Assembly (NCBI GenBank): GCA_021234155.1 | Contig: JAJEKV010000032.1 | Coordinates: 10,920,099-10,984,098 of the forward strand | Origin: Isoetes taiwanensis | Taxonomy: Eukaryota; Streptophyta; Lycopodiopsida; Isoetales; Isoetaceae | Direction: 5' to 3' | DNA length: 64,000 nucleotides | Part shown: piece by piece, positions 45,232 to 57,051 of the stretch | Layout: every line of letters begins with the position of its first letter | Position numbering within the stretch: position 1 is the first letter of the stretch | The notes under the pieces: generated by a model | Database searches by the model: none | The model's input: only the letters and a program-made list of their open reading frames with translations | Told to the model about the DNA's origin: nothing | Made by a program: the position numbers and the translations under genes

Positions 45232-45470
45232 CTAGCAGATGTGATGTATGAGCATCTGGTTATCTCCATTCATCAAACAACCTTTATACAAGCCCATTCC
45301 AGGCCCTAGGCCAGCACCTAATGAGTCTCCTTCCATAACTGTGTCATTTCTCAACAATTCGTTCCCAAGGCTCTTAACATCTATGTTAACACCATAATGC
45401 ATCATCTGCATTTGCAATTGCATCTGCATTTGAAGCTGCTCAATGGCATATTTTCGCTCTGCTTGGCTAT
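45232..45470 (-). other. exon-like segment, Met/Gln-rich
   Basis: On the minus strand a good acceptor (GGTTTCCTCAG at about 45481-45471) opens a frame reading CHSQAERKYAIEQLQMQMQL, ending at a stop at 45232. A candidate 5' part lies at 45897-45634. It could be the last exon of an unidentified or decayed gene. Confidence 0.3.
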
Positions 45471-45633
45471 GGCAGGGTGCTGAGGAAACCCGGAGCGAGG
45501 GAGAGACATGGATGGAATAACCCTTTTCTTATTGAAACCCTAAAGAAACATGGCCAAGCTGAACAGAGGAATGGCATCCGGCGCCGCAGGAGACAAAAAA
45601 CCAAAGATTTTGCATCTTTGACTTAGGCTTAGC

Positions 45634-45897
45634 TTAGAAGATCTCGCCATGCCTGAAGATCTCACACATGTTAAAGCCTGTAAGAGCATTGCCATACTTT
45701 TTTTTTTTCGTAAAAATCATTCGATACAGGGTTGGATAAAAATGCTTGCATGCAAGAAACTCACCTCCACAGCATTTCCCACCCCTGCAAGCAGGAACCC
45801 TGTAACGGTATCCTGAAATTAAGATGAAAAGTTTCAGCTTATGATTGAAGAGCGACAGTTTCAACCCTAACTTTCGAGTGAAAATCCTCCGGAGCAC
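45634..45897 (-). other. unidentified open stretch
   Basis: An 87-codon stretch on the minus strand with a basic start (MLRRIFTRKLGLKL) and Cys/Gly-rich centre, possibly associated with the exon-like segment at 45232. A splice relation is not proven. Confidence 0.2.
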
Positions 45898-46249
45898 CTG
45901 GTAATGAGAATCCTGGGGGGCCTAGTGGCAGATTGAAACTCCGACCCAATTTCGCCTCCACAGATTCACAGTTTACAAAAACCAACGTAAAGACTTCTGT
46001 TAAACCTCCTTTTTGCTCTATTTAGATTGAACAAAGAGCTTTTCTATTCCGACCCTAAACTCTGTTCCAAACTCTCAGAAAAACGCATTCTTTTAGAGCA
46101 ACTATCCTCTGCTATATCTCTATCCCTATCTTCTGCTACAATCACTCTTACATATCAAACCAAACCAACACAGCAAAAAATAGCCGTTACTATCCATCTT
46201 CCACACACAAACAATGCTTAATTGCACGAAATTTTAGTTTTTTTTTTTT

Positions 46250-46600
46250 CTATTTTTCACGAGATCCGCACTGCCGGACATGATTCCTAATCGGATCCAA
46301 GCAAAGAGGGTCGAGATTCGGGAAGGTGTTTCTTACCCAGAAAGTACGTAAATAATGTAAGGATAAGTATAATCGCGATTTGTCGGAAAAATCGAGCATG
46401 TTATACTTGTGGCTTAAACCAGGGCATTCGATTCTCCATACATCATCTATAGCGGATATGCCAAATACTGTTGCAAAATAGGACGTAAAACTTCGGGCTA
46501 CTGCCGCATTCGAGAGAACATATTCCATCAGCAGATTAGCTCCTGTGAAGAAAGCTGCGAATTCTCCTGTGCAACGGCCAGCAGGTTCAGGCAAAACCGA
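46250..46600 (-). pseudogene. cationic amino acid transporter (CAT) fragment
   Basis: The translation contains GEFAAFFTGANLLMEYVLSN then AAVARSFTSYFATVFGI, which matches a transmembrane segment of plant CAT1/5/8-type transporters ('G.FVAF..AGN.LLEYV...AAVARSWTSYF'). Only about 60 family-like residues remain, preceded by no start and followed by unrelated sequence. It is a gene fragment, perhaps captured by a mobile element. Confidence 0.65.
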
Positions 46601-46981
46601 GACGACAGAAGAACCCTAGAAATGGTTTGACGTTTTGTTTTTTATGAGAAAAGGGCTTTCATTATAAGCCATTGGATCTTCTTGAGTTAAAAGAGGGCTT
46701 TCTTTGTAAGCCCTCTGATCTTAACCATTGAGGAGGATGAAACAAAAATTGCACAAATTGCATGCAAAAACTTGGTGCACTCTAGATGTACTGATTAGTA
46801 TGCCTCGTGCAATACGCCCATGAAATCATATGAAAACCATGCAAAAAAACGTATAAAATCACAAAAAAAAACCCCTATTATAATGCTACATATTCACACG
46901 GAGGGTGACTCGGGGTATCGAGAGCTGTCAGATAGGCATATATGCCCTTTATTCCTCGATCTACACCGTAGATAGCGATCC

Positions 46982-47700
46982 TCATTTGTGGGGTATGCAT
47001 GTACATTTTGGTCCCTTCGGGGCCTTCAATTTTGTAATATGTGCTTCAACGATCTCGTCTGGGTCTTCATTCACAGGCGGATGGTCGTCAAAATACCTTG
47101 GAGAATTAGCAAATAGATTAGTACTACAGGTTCTTGACGAGCGTGCTGGGTCATTTTCAAGTGTAGCCCATTGTATGCTCAGATAGAACTTTCCTGTTCT
47201 AATCATCCCTGTGATTGCGTATGTCAATGATGGCTTAGGGCGATTGGACATGCGATAATTGGCAAAATGACGGACTTTTAGAAGTAAAATTTTAGGATCT
47301 AGACAAACCTTATATTTGATTTCACTTGCTCCATATAGCACATATTTCTCTTTGCCTCTCATCAATTCTGCTGATGACATATTATGCATGCGCACACTGA
47401 AATGAAGCTTTCCAAAGTCTTTCATGCGATAACCTAGCATACCTTCAAAGCAATGTAACTTAGTGCTCTTTAGCGTCCTGAACATTAGTTTTGCTCCAGT
47501 TGGCTTCATCGTGTTCCATCTCATGGCTATTTTGAGTAATGCTGCAGCACCTTGAACTCCTACTGTTTTGAGTCTAGCTGTGGCTTGGAAGTGCAGATGA
47601 TCTAGGTTTGATCCACGCTCTGTTGCAAGTTGCAACTAATCCTGCATGACAATGTTCAATGAAAAACTCAAGGACATTGTCTATTAGTTTTGGATCGACA
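46982..47700 (-). pseudogene. Rep/HUH-like endonuclease, replitron-type (frameshifted)
   Basis: From about 47700 one frame reads IGIGDTDVDPKLIDNVLEFF and a shift then gives ATERGSNLDHLHFQATARL, a Rep-like motif with HLH resembling the HUH metal-binding motif. Later blocks HCFEGMLGYRMKDFGKLHFS, HNMSSAELMRGKEKYVLYGA and MIRTGKFYLSIQWAT match, from memory, the conserved C-terminal pattern of HUH proteins called replitrons in algae and other eukaryotes. The 217-codon main part is uninterrupted. The ORF start and N-terminus are broken by one frameshift (about 47640). Family assignment needs a search. The catalytic Tyr was not assigned. Confidence 0.5.
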
Positions 47701-47722
47701 TCTGTGTCCCCAATGCCTATTA

Positions 47723-48130
47723 TTATGGATACATCTCCACAAATTGGATCTTTCGACGTTGCTGCACCTTCTTCCCTTGCTTCTTCCTTTTTTTTTTTTT
47801 TTGGTTATTTTTAGAATTATCTGTGTCACTTGGGCTAGATGTATGAATACTAATCAAATCTGTATCATCAGCTTCAATAACATGTTCCTTTCCTTTCCTT
47901 GTCTGCCTGACATGACTAGATTCTCGAATGGGGTGTTGACGTGGCGGAGATTTATTTAAATGTATTGCATTGCAAAATACCTCGACACATTGGTTGATCT
48001 CGGCCTCTTGAGCTACTACAACATTTTCCTGTGTAGGGTGATTGATCTCATATGTGATGCCTTCTGCCTGCATGACTCCTGTTCGTGATGATGAGCCTGA
48101 GCCTCGTCTGTTTTGTGTCATTCTTCTCAT
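47723..48130 (-). pseudogene. N-terminal region of the Rep-like gene
   Basis: From an in-frame ATG near 48130 (MRRMTQNRRGSGSSSRTG) the frame runs through a Ser/Asp-rich stretch and a Lys run (KKKKRKKQGKK, a likely nuclear signal). It stops at 47723, just before the Rep-like core. A stop and frameshift separate it from the core. Confidence 0.4.
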
Positions 48131-48424
48131 TATAATATCTAGATCTGTGCATAAATGAAACAACACAATTGTCAATGTTTTCTAAAATACTAGTAATGCT
48201 ACAAGTGTGTTTAATATCTAGCATAAATAATATGTAGCATAATATTTTAACAAGTTTTTTTTTCTTTTTTAATGTTAATGGTATTTAGGAATTGGGGCCA
48301 TCGACCAACTAGGCTTTGTTCACAAGTTAAGGTTTCTGTTCGGCTTCACATTCAGAGATGGCATTCGCATACAGATCGGGATTGGCGCGGGATTGACATG
48401 ATCGGAATGGGAATTATGCTAGAT

Positions 48425-48596
48425 ATTGGCATATGGGTATTGATTTTGCGGGATTGTTGCTGGAAATCAGAGGTTCTGGTTTTCAGCCATTTTGCATGCG
48501 GTGGCACAATATTGGCATATAGGTATTGATTTTGCGGGATTGTTGCTGGAAATCAGAGGTTCTGATTTTCAGCCATTTTGCTTGCGGTGGCACAGT
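48425..48596 (+). repeat. 86-bp tandem duplication
   Basis: Two copies (48425-48510 and 48511-48596), nearly identical, starting attggcatat and ending gtggcacaat or gtggcacagt. Confidence 0.95.
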
Positions 48597-48954
48597 TTGA
48601 GCCAGACTGAGAGGTTTTTAGCAGCTGCAACCGAGAAGTATAGAGAATGAATATGAAACATTAAACATGAGAAAAGAGAGGGGTGAAAGCATATTGTAGT
48701 GGACACCCTGGGTGTCCCCCCTGTCCCCCCTAAAAATGTGGTGGGAGATATCAAATTTGTGGTGCGATTTTAAATGTTTGTTTGGCGCCTAGTGCATGTA
48801 CTGCCCGGATTCAATCATTTCTTGAACTGCAACAACCCGATTCCTACGCCACCCGTCCCATTCCAATTTCCTACGCCACCCGTCCCATTCCAATCTCCAC
48901 CGAACCGATTTCTAAACCCACGACCCACCCGCGCCGTTCCTGAAGCACACGGCT

Positions 48955-51900
48955 ATGGCGCTTAATCCGGTTGTGGATCAATCCGGTTCATACCTTCAAT
49001 CATTTAATTTGGAAGCAAATCTGCCTAAAATCTCAAATCGGAGCACAAGTAAGAGAAAGAGAACTCCAGAACAAGAACGGGATCATAAAAGACGCCAAAG
49101 GAAAAGACAAAGGGAAGCTAAAAAAGAATTAGCGAAAATTGCATCAGCAGAGGGAGGATCCACCAGAACGGCCTCTACTAGGCGTCGGATGGTATTAAAA
49201 TTGTTATCTTCATTTCATAGCACCACTAAAGGCTTGTCTAACAGCGATAAGAAAGAGGTTTTACTAGATTATTTTGCGGGGATGACACAATGGATGCGTA
49301 CTTGGCTTAAGAGTCGAAAGATTTGCAAGCCAAGAGCATGTGGTCAGCAACCTCAGGGCTTCCATTCAGCTTGTGAAGAAGTCTAACAGCAATGACAGTT
49401 TAGCAGCCAAGAGTAGTTGCCTTGCTATGGCCGTAAGAGGAAGCATTAATACCGAAAGTGCTAATCCTGTCAGTGCTCGGGGTTTTGGTAAACTGCTGGG
49501 TGTTCATCCTAGGAATCTTACCAAAGCAAAATTGAAGAGGGAAGAGATAGATTGCAAAGGGGGAAATGGGTTTTGTACAAAAGAGTTAGAAGAGCGGATG
49601 CAATTCCCAATTACGTCATAGAACTTGTGCATCAATTTTGGACCAAAACAAGTAGAGTCTCTCCAAATACAAAGGATGTTAAGTTTAAGATTGGAACGAA
49701 ATGTAAGAGAGGATCATGCCACTCACTATCCGGAAGAATCACGAGGTTATTTCATTTCTTCATCTTCACCACATTTTTTATTGTTAATGTGGTATGTGGT
49801 ATGTGGTTAGTGATTGCTTGTGATATGTGGTTCTTTGTGGTGAGGCACGCGGTGTGAAATAAATCTTTGTCAATATATGCTTTGTGGTGCCTAGTGTGGT
49901 GAATAACATGGTGTAAAATACATCTTTGTAATATATGCTATGTGGTGCCTAGTGTGGTGAATAACATGGTGTAAAATAAATCTTTGTAATATATGCTATG
50001 TGGTCCCTAGTGTGGTGTCTAGTGTGGTGCCTAGTGTGGTGTCTAGTGTGGTGCCTAGTGTGGTGCCGGTGTGGTGCCTAGTGTGGTGAAAAATATGGTG
50101 TAAAATAAATGATGTAATATATTCTATGTGGTGCCTAGTGTGGTGAATAACGAGGTGTAAGATGAATGTCTGTAATATATGCTATGTGGTGACTAGTGTG
50201 GTGAAAAATATGGTGTACAATAAATTATGTAATATATGCGTTGTGGTGCCTAATGTGGTGAATAAGGAGGTGTAAGATGAATGTCTGTAATATATGCTAT
50301 GTGGTGTCTAGTGTGGTGGAAAATGTAGTGTGCAATAAATATGCTAATCACCTTGTTATCTTCCTTGCAGTTGCAATTGTTCAGGAAATTCAAGACGGAA
50401 CATCCTAGTGTTATGATCAAACAGAGGATGTTTGAAAAATTTGAAAACCATGGTTTGTTGTAAAATTAAAGGACTTCAATAGTTTGCCAGATATACCATG
50501 TTAGAATGCGAGATGCTAATAGATGGCTTCAATAGTATGAGAACTAAGCACCCAAAAGTCTGCATTTGCACTTGTCACCTTTGGTCAGCCGATATATATG
50601 GTGAATGCGAGGATGCCCGAATACAAAATAAGTAGCACAAGAAGTACGTGGCGGGGAATTGTATGTGAGAAAACTAGCTTCCAACCTTACCATAAGAGGG
50701 AATGCATTCTGGGTGAGTGTAAAGAGTGTGGGATTAAGAAGCTCCCTATCTTCCCACATGAACAATCTAGTGATAGTGGCATGGTGAAGTGGGAATACCT
50801 AGACTATGAAAAAACTGTATTCAGAGATGGCAAAGAAGAAGTCTAAGCTCGTTCACCAACACAATGAAACCGCAAGTCTTCCATCGGGTGAACAAAATGT
50901 TTGAGAAGCTTCCAAAATTTCCTTTACACAACTTCAGATATAAGTGGCAGGCAGGCCAGTACAAAGAACTCCTTGATAACTTGCCTGGAGATGCTTACCT
51001 ATCCGTGGTTGACTTCGCAGAGAATTATACTTTTAAGGAGCAGAATGAAGTTCAGTCCATGCTTATTTGGGTCAACAACCAGATAACTATATTTGTTCAA
51101 ATAACCTATCAGGTTGATCCACAGACTGACACCATTGAGAAGGAAACACACTACTATGTGTCGGATGATAGGGAACATGACACACTTTTTGTTCAACATT
51201 ATTTTATGAAACATTTTGAGTACTTAAAGCGAGAAAGGCAATGTCCCCAAACAAAGACTATGTATTTTCAGATGGTGTCGCATCACAATTCAAAGCGGCC
51301 GGATCATTTTATTTTGTTGGAAGGTACGGTTGTGATACTGAGAGGTCAACATGATGTGGAACTTCTTTGGATCAAACCATGGAAAAGGTGAACATGATGG
51401 GAAAACATGACAGAATTGAAAAGATGGATCTGAGGTCTCACAAACTTAAACATCCCCGACATTAAACTAGATAATGCCCATGATGTGGTGAAAATTGCGA
51501 GAGAAACAATTTCAATGTGGTACATCCGAGTGGGACTGAAAATGGAAGAAAAGTTCGGAGATACTTACGGGAAATAAAACCCGAGGATATCAACAGGGAA
51601 AAAGGCTTGGGGTGCGAGAGACAATTCGAAACCAGGCAAATTCATTCGGTCCATGGATTCAAAGACGGAAATCCAACACGCCTACATACCGAGAAAGCTA
51701 TCATGTTTTTTGCAAGCAATTGTTTGGATGGAAAATGGGACATGTGTGAGAACGAATTGTATGTAGATGAATGGGACCTTGTAGTCGTTGAACCATCCTC
51801 CAATGTTCATGTGGATGTGGAAGAGACCCGCAAGTCTACAGGCCACTATACTCAACCTTGGCAAATGTACTTGCGAAGCACTTAGAGAAGGAGACTTTTG

Positions 51901-52203
51901 CAGCTTCCGCACCTAAAGGGAACGAGGGAGGATTACGTATTTTGGATGTTGCTATGCACCAAGCCAAAATTTGAAGTTGAAAATGACTTCAAGCAGAGCG
52001 GAAACTTGTTTATGAGAGGTGAAACCGTTGTGGAGGGCATTTACTATAGAAAGAAGCCTGGGTCAAAGGTGATGTATGAGTTGTTGACAAAACGAGCCAA
52101 AGTCACTTGTATTCTCTACTCAAATTTGTGCTATTCGAAGTTCCTATGCAGCCAGATCAAGAAAGGTGCTCGAATCGTTTATGTGCTAGACCAAAGCGGA
52201 TGA
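48955..52203 (+). pseudogene. DDE-type transposase of the DFAENY/FSDG/HGKG family, broken
   Basis: ATG at 48955 opens 143 codons with a basic nuclear stretch (STSKRKRTPEQERDHKRRQR). Pieces in other frames follow at 49340-49621 and 49552-49740. An array of repeats at 49.8-50.3 kb may lie in an intron. Then come 50598-50846 (Cys-rich), 50864-51270, and further frames to 52203. Catalytic-region motifs are VVDFAENYTF (first Asp), FSDGVASQFK (second Asp, about 51265, in another frame) and WNFFGSNHGKGEHDG (about 51357, third frame). This pattern is common in large uncharacterised eukaryotic transposases. At least two frameshifts (about 51262 and 51350) and a stop at 51883 show it is inactive. Confidence 0.6.
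49842..50340 (+). repeat. minisatellite of about 60-bp units with nested TGTGGTG repeats
   Basis: Seven to eight diverged units 'gtggtgcctagtgtggtgaa' followed by 'taacatggtgtaaaata...gtaatatatgctat'. In the centre (about 50008-50085) the 'tagtgtggtgcc' subunit is expanded six or seven times. Confidence 0.95.
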
Positions 52204-52874
52204 GGAAAAGATTCTAGAAAACTTGCCCGAGGTTTTATCGATGAAGATAGCATGTCGATGAAGAATAGCTGAACACATTCTTCTGAGGTTAGGAAATGAT
52301 TGAGAAATTTTGAATATGTTGTTGTGTCTTGCCTTGTTTGGAAATAATATAAGAAACTCAATTCCATGCTCAATTGTATTTTGATGTCCCTTGTTTCAAT
52401 GTAATATGTTTGTTTCTTCGATATAATATGTAATTGTATTTTGATGTCCACGATGTAACATGCCCCGGGTTCACCACATGTGGTGACACATGTGTTTCAC
52501 TACATGTTTCACCACGTGTTTCACTTTCTGTCTCTTCTCCCGACACAAATAGATCCTTACGAACGGCTTTTCTCTTGAAATGCTTTCCTTTTCCTTAAAT
52601 TCTCTCGGTCCCATCAATTCCTCTCATCATCCTTTGGCTGACAGCCGTACCCGAAAATCATTATGGGATGGCGAAAATTAATGACCTCGGGCAACCCAAA
52701 AGGCCCGAGATGCCATTTTTCTTGCTCCCGACCGAGTTTACAGTTTATTACAGCAGTTCGGGAGCGGGCCGGTTTACGGCAGCAGGTCCTTGGGAAGAGG
52801 CGGTTCTGATTTAGTTTTACTGGGTGGGAAGTAGCGGTTACGGTTTTTACTTATAGCGATTATTACTGGCAGAC

Positions 52875-53490
52875 ATGGCCAACTTCACCTCTTGGATGCT
52901 GCAAAACGATGGAGTGCCGGATTGGGACAATGTGACCAGAGAAGAAGAGCCCATAATACCTAGGCGTGTTGTCCCGATTTTCAGCCATGCAGAATGGATG
53001 GATATGCTCAGGCAACAGAAATTACTCTATTCACCGGATGAGAATATGACCACAGAAATGCTGAAAACTCTCACCAGGAGGTTGAATTGTACACCACAGC
53101 TCCCAGACCTCTCAATTTACTCTGCCTCCACTGAAATTTTTACACACCAGCATCTTTAGCCCGTTCCTCATACTATTGACCAGGATCTGCAAAGGTTGAG
53201 ACCTTTTCTGCTTAATGACTACCAAGCCTTTACGCTAGACAGGTTCCTCTTTTGTTATGATAGGTTGTTTACAGAGGACCAATTCCTTCACTTCAAGGAT
53301 ATGTACTATCATCACAAGGCCTTGCAGGATGGACATGGAGAAGCTGCTATTCTGTTTGGTAACACTCCACCATTATGGTTTTTGCTTTCCCTCCGTAATG
53401 GGAGCAAATAGGTTTGGGAAGCTGACCGGTGGCCACCGACCGGTGATCGTAGAAGATGACGAGGAGGAGCTGGACCCGGATCTCTTTTGA
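52875..53490 (+). pseudogene. unidentified ORF with one internal stop and an acidic end
   Basis: ATG at 52875 (gacATGGCC) opens MANFTSWMLQNDGVPDWDNV and continues to a single in-frame TAG at 53157. The same frame then stays open (QDLQRLRPFLLNDYQAFTLD and on) to 53411. A one-base shift gives an acidic C-terminus (VIVEDDEEELDPDLF, ending about 53490). About 200 residues in all. No domain is recognised. It lies downstream of the transposase on the same strand, and the acidic tail parallels the acidic ORFs of the 14-kb element. Confidence 0.45.
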
Positions 53491-53499
53491 TAGACCCAC

Positions 53500-54600
53500 G
53501 GGAATGAAAACAAGTGTATATAATCTGAAATGTAACCTTATGTAATCATTTTATATGTTTAATATAAATCTTCACTCTTCAATCTTTTCTTGTTTAATTG
53601 ATGGGGTGAAAGTGACACACGTAAAAAATTACATTAAGGATGAACGGAATGGGACAGAGAAACACATGATGAAACCCACCCACCGGAAATGTCACATCAA
53701 ATGTAAGTTCAATCATTCAAAAGTCGTTTGTCAGGGGGAAAGATTGGAGGGAAACCCTAAATCTAGTTTTGCATGCGGAGACATTGGCTTATCCCGATCC
53801 AGCTATGACGGAAGAAAAAGTAAGGAGAACACGGGCACAAACAATTTCGCCCGAGTTCAAATGCAAATGATCCGGTAAACCGGAGCAAATAAACCAGAAC
53901 AGGCGGATATTAGAGGAGCGGAGGACCCATGAATTCGAGGTATTCTAGGCTTAAAACATAGGTTAATTCCCGATGGGCTTAAAGAATTAGAAGCCAAGGC
54001 GGTGATAGGCGGTTGCCTTTCTTATTACTAATGATGTTGTTTTTACGGATGCGGTCGGGGAGACTTAACAGAGCTTGGTGCAGCCGACGAGGGTTCGGGG
54101 TGGCGTATAATTCGAGGATGAGTTCGCAGCTCTCCCCATGCTTGAGGAAGAGGATATGTTCATCGAACTAAAGCGAAAAATGATCCATGCTTCAGCCATT
54201 AAAAAGTGCTCAACAAGGCCATTTGCATGGAGACACAACAACCCGAGACAATACTTTGTGAATCAGATCATAAGTGGGAGCGAAACGAGAAGCTCATGTT
54301 TTAGTGTTTTTGGATTTCACCAACTATTCATGAGAAAAACTTGATGAAATCTTGGACATACTTGGAAGAAGAAGAGTTTCTGAGATCTCACAATGCGGGA
54401 TCCGATTGAGGCCCAAGAATCGTATGTCATCATTAACCTCTTCAAAACAGCTATTATTATATCTCTAATGCATTTTGATAATACTAGAAGCTCGGGGTTA
54501 TAGTTTTCCCCGATTTTTCTCAGAGATACTTCATTTCATAAGAAGTATGAACTATTCTACCGGGTGTGGTAGATTTCCATATGTATTTTTCTCCCTTTGA
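53500..54600 (+). other. region with only weak ORFs
   Basis: Open stretches at 53555-53878 and 54138-54344 (the latter starting MLEEEDMFIELKRKMIH) have no recognised domain. They may be decayed exons of the element. Confidence 0.3.
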
Positions 54601-54614
54601 AATATAAAAACAAC

Positions 54615-54690
54615 GTTTGCATCACCACAGCTTCACCACAGTTTTCACCACATTTTTCACCACAGCTTTCACCACAGATTTCACCATCAG
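54615..54690 (-). repeat. CACCACA cluster
   Basis: Five or six 'ttcaccaca' units with short variable spacers, complementary in orientation to the array at 49.8-50.3 kb. A related group is at 52470-52530. Confidence 0.9.
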
Positions 54691-55221
54691 CCAGGGGCAT
54701 TGACCATTTTTTGACCCGGTCAGAAAATGGAATGGCTCTCAGATTCCTGATAGTATCTTGACTGATTTTGGTGACAGCAATATATGGATCCCAAATTAGG
54801 TCCCTGAATTGATATGAGGCCAAAATTCATTGAGCTCTGCTTTGTGCAAAGATTCTTGCAAGGCCACTAACTTTTGCTTCAGGGAATTCTGTGTTTTTCT
54901 TTTCAGTTTCTTTTGAACTCTATTTCTTTTGAACATGAGCCACCCATCTCATATTTTCCTTTTTGCTGAGCTGGTTACCATATTTTGTTAGTGTGCAGAT
55001 CATAGATTCTGCACCTTCAAATTCCTTGTTTGCATTTTATAATTAATGACAAAAAGTTCAGCTAACTGAAAGAACAGTGGAAACTCAGAGAACAGTTAAA
55101 GCAAAACAAGTTCTATTGCAAAACAAGTTCTGTCATTAATGAAAAGCCTTTACAAAGAATAGTCACAAGGACTATTGCAAAAAAAATTGAAACCAGGGAT
55201 TACAATACAAATCTAAACTAA

Positions 55222-55545
55222 TCAGGCGGGGGCCATCTTGAGCTCTATATGGAGGTCGTCCTCGCAGGCATACATCTTCATTTCGAGGAGTCGCTCCTCG
55301 TCATCATAACCTGCATGCACCCACTCGAGCACCCGCAACGAAGCGACAGCTTGATGATCCATGATGAGCTTCTCCACCTCTGGTGGAGTGAACTTGGCCA
55401 CCACTGTAACCGGGCGGCCTCCTCTGGTGGAGGAAGACACGGATCCTCCGCAGGAAGCCACGGATTCTGACCGTGCTGGCTGCGAAGGAGCAGTCACAAT
55501 GGCCGGGATAGTGTTCCTGCGGAGCGTAGTCTTGAACTTGGCCAT
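55222..55545 (-). CDS. unidentified small protein (107 residues)
   Basis: Intact frame from ATG at 55545 (MAKFKTTLRRNTIPAIVTAP start), with a Ser/Gly-rich centre (SCGGSVSSSTRGG) and a helical acidic C-terminal half (AKFTPPEVEKLIMDHQAVAS, then LEWVHAGYDDEERLLEMKMY). The local GC is higher than that of the flanks. It lies on the minus strand of the TGTGGTG-rich element. No known family; probably an element gene. Confidence 0.5.
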   Translation of the reverse strand: MAKFKTTLRRNTIPAIVTAPSQPARSESVASCGGSVSSSTRGGRPVTVVAKFTPPEVEKLIMDHQAVASLRVLEWVHAGYDDEERLLEMKMYACEDDLHIELKMAPA

Positions 55546-55689
55546 GGCGGAAGTGAAGGAGATGGACGGAATGGGGGAGGAGTGAAGGAGATGGCGGAAT
55601 AGACGATGGGGACGGAATGAAGTCAGCAGGCAGAATTTTGGGAATAAAGGGATGCAAATCGTAGGCATCCATACGATTTTGGGAATGAG

Positions 55690-56390
55690 GCGAAGAGGAA
55701 AGGGGCGTTTGCATGCATGCCACCTAGGCTCCAACATGCCACGATGAAATGGTCAAGCATGCCACATAGACCGAAAGCATGCCACCTAGGCTCCAACATG
55801 CCAAGGTGGCTCAAACATGCCACCTAGGCTCCAACATGCCACGTAAGCCCCAACATGCCACCTATGATTCACCACATGATTCACCACATGATTCACCAAA
55901 TGCACCACATGATCCACCACATGCACCATTTGCATCACCAAACATGTTGGTCAATGGAAGTCAAACATGTAACAAAGGTCATGTAAAGGCTCAAGCATGT
56001 CAAGGTGGCTCAAATATGCCACCTAGGCTCCAACATGCCAAGGTGGCTCAAACATGCCACCTAGGCTCCAACATGCCACGTAAGCTCCAACATGCCACCT
56101 ATGATTCACCACATGATTCACCAAATGCACCACATGATTCACCACATGCACCATTTGCATCACCAAACATGTTGGTCAATGAAAGTCAAACATGTAACAA
56201 AGGTCATGTAAAGGCTCAAGCATGCCACCTAGGCTCAAACATGCCAAGGTGGCTCAAACATGCCACCTAGGCTCCAACATGCCACGTAAGCTCCAGCATG
56301 CCACCTATGATTCACCACATGATTCACCACATGGTTCACCAAATGCACCACATGATTCACCACATGCACCATTTGCATCACCACATCTAT
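55690..56390. repeat. complex tandem array (about 206-236-bp higher-order unit)
   Basis: 'caaggtggctcaaacatgcc' occurs at about 55802, 56038 and 56244. Each is followed by 'acctaggctccaacatgcca', several 'gattcaccacat' units and 'catgttggtcaatg.aagtca'. Three units with internal 10-24-bp repeats. One frame stays open for 163 codons across it because of the repeat structure. Confidence 0.95.
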
Positions 56391-57051
56391 CACGACATGT
56401 AACACCACATTGTCATGAATCTTTGAATACATCAATTTCTTCTGGAGATTTGAACTCCACCAGAGTGTTGCTCTGGTCAGCCAGAAAAGTCTATTGTATA
56501 CAATAGTATACAACAATGTACATTAGAGTGTCAATGAAAGAATAGGTTACAAGAATAACCTCTTTGGTTACAATAATACAAACATGTGATTACAAGTAAA
56601 GATCTATTGATCTGTCAACCTCAGCTTCATTACTACAGCAACTGTGTTTCACAACATCAATCATCATTCTGCGCGTGTCCAACAGCTCGCAACTAGAAAT
56701 TGGTACACCCTGCAACAAACATATCAGACCTCACATTGGATGAGTAATACCTTCAAATTTACGAACTCACCTTGCATTGGGATAGTATGTCCAAGTCTCG
56801 CATTACTGCAGCCACAACATGCTTTACAAAGACACATATAGCAAGACACATATATGCTTCAGAATGTCTTGGAGGTGTCTTTTGCTTGGAATTCTGCTTT
56901 TTCTCTGAGACACTTCCAGCTGCAAAAATTTAACAGATTCGGTAACTATATGGGTCAAATTAAAAAGAAGAAAGGCACAAAAGGTTGGAAGTTACCTTGT
57001 GACTTATTCACCAAACGATTTGTTCAGATCATAACCTGATGTTTTATGTCG

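Noticed and set aside
44654-48701. A CACTA transposon between CACTACAAAAGAAA at 44654 and TTGTAGTG at 48694-48701
   Set aside because: Only eight terminal bases agree, the 3-bp flanks differ (TTA and GAC), and no CACTA transposase lies between.
55779-56270. A 163-codon ORF starting with ATG
   Set aside because: It lies entirely in tandem repeats. The open frame is explained by stop-free subrepeats, and the residue pattern is repetitive with no domain.
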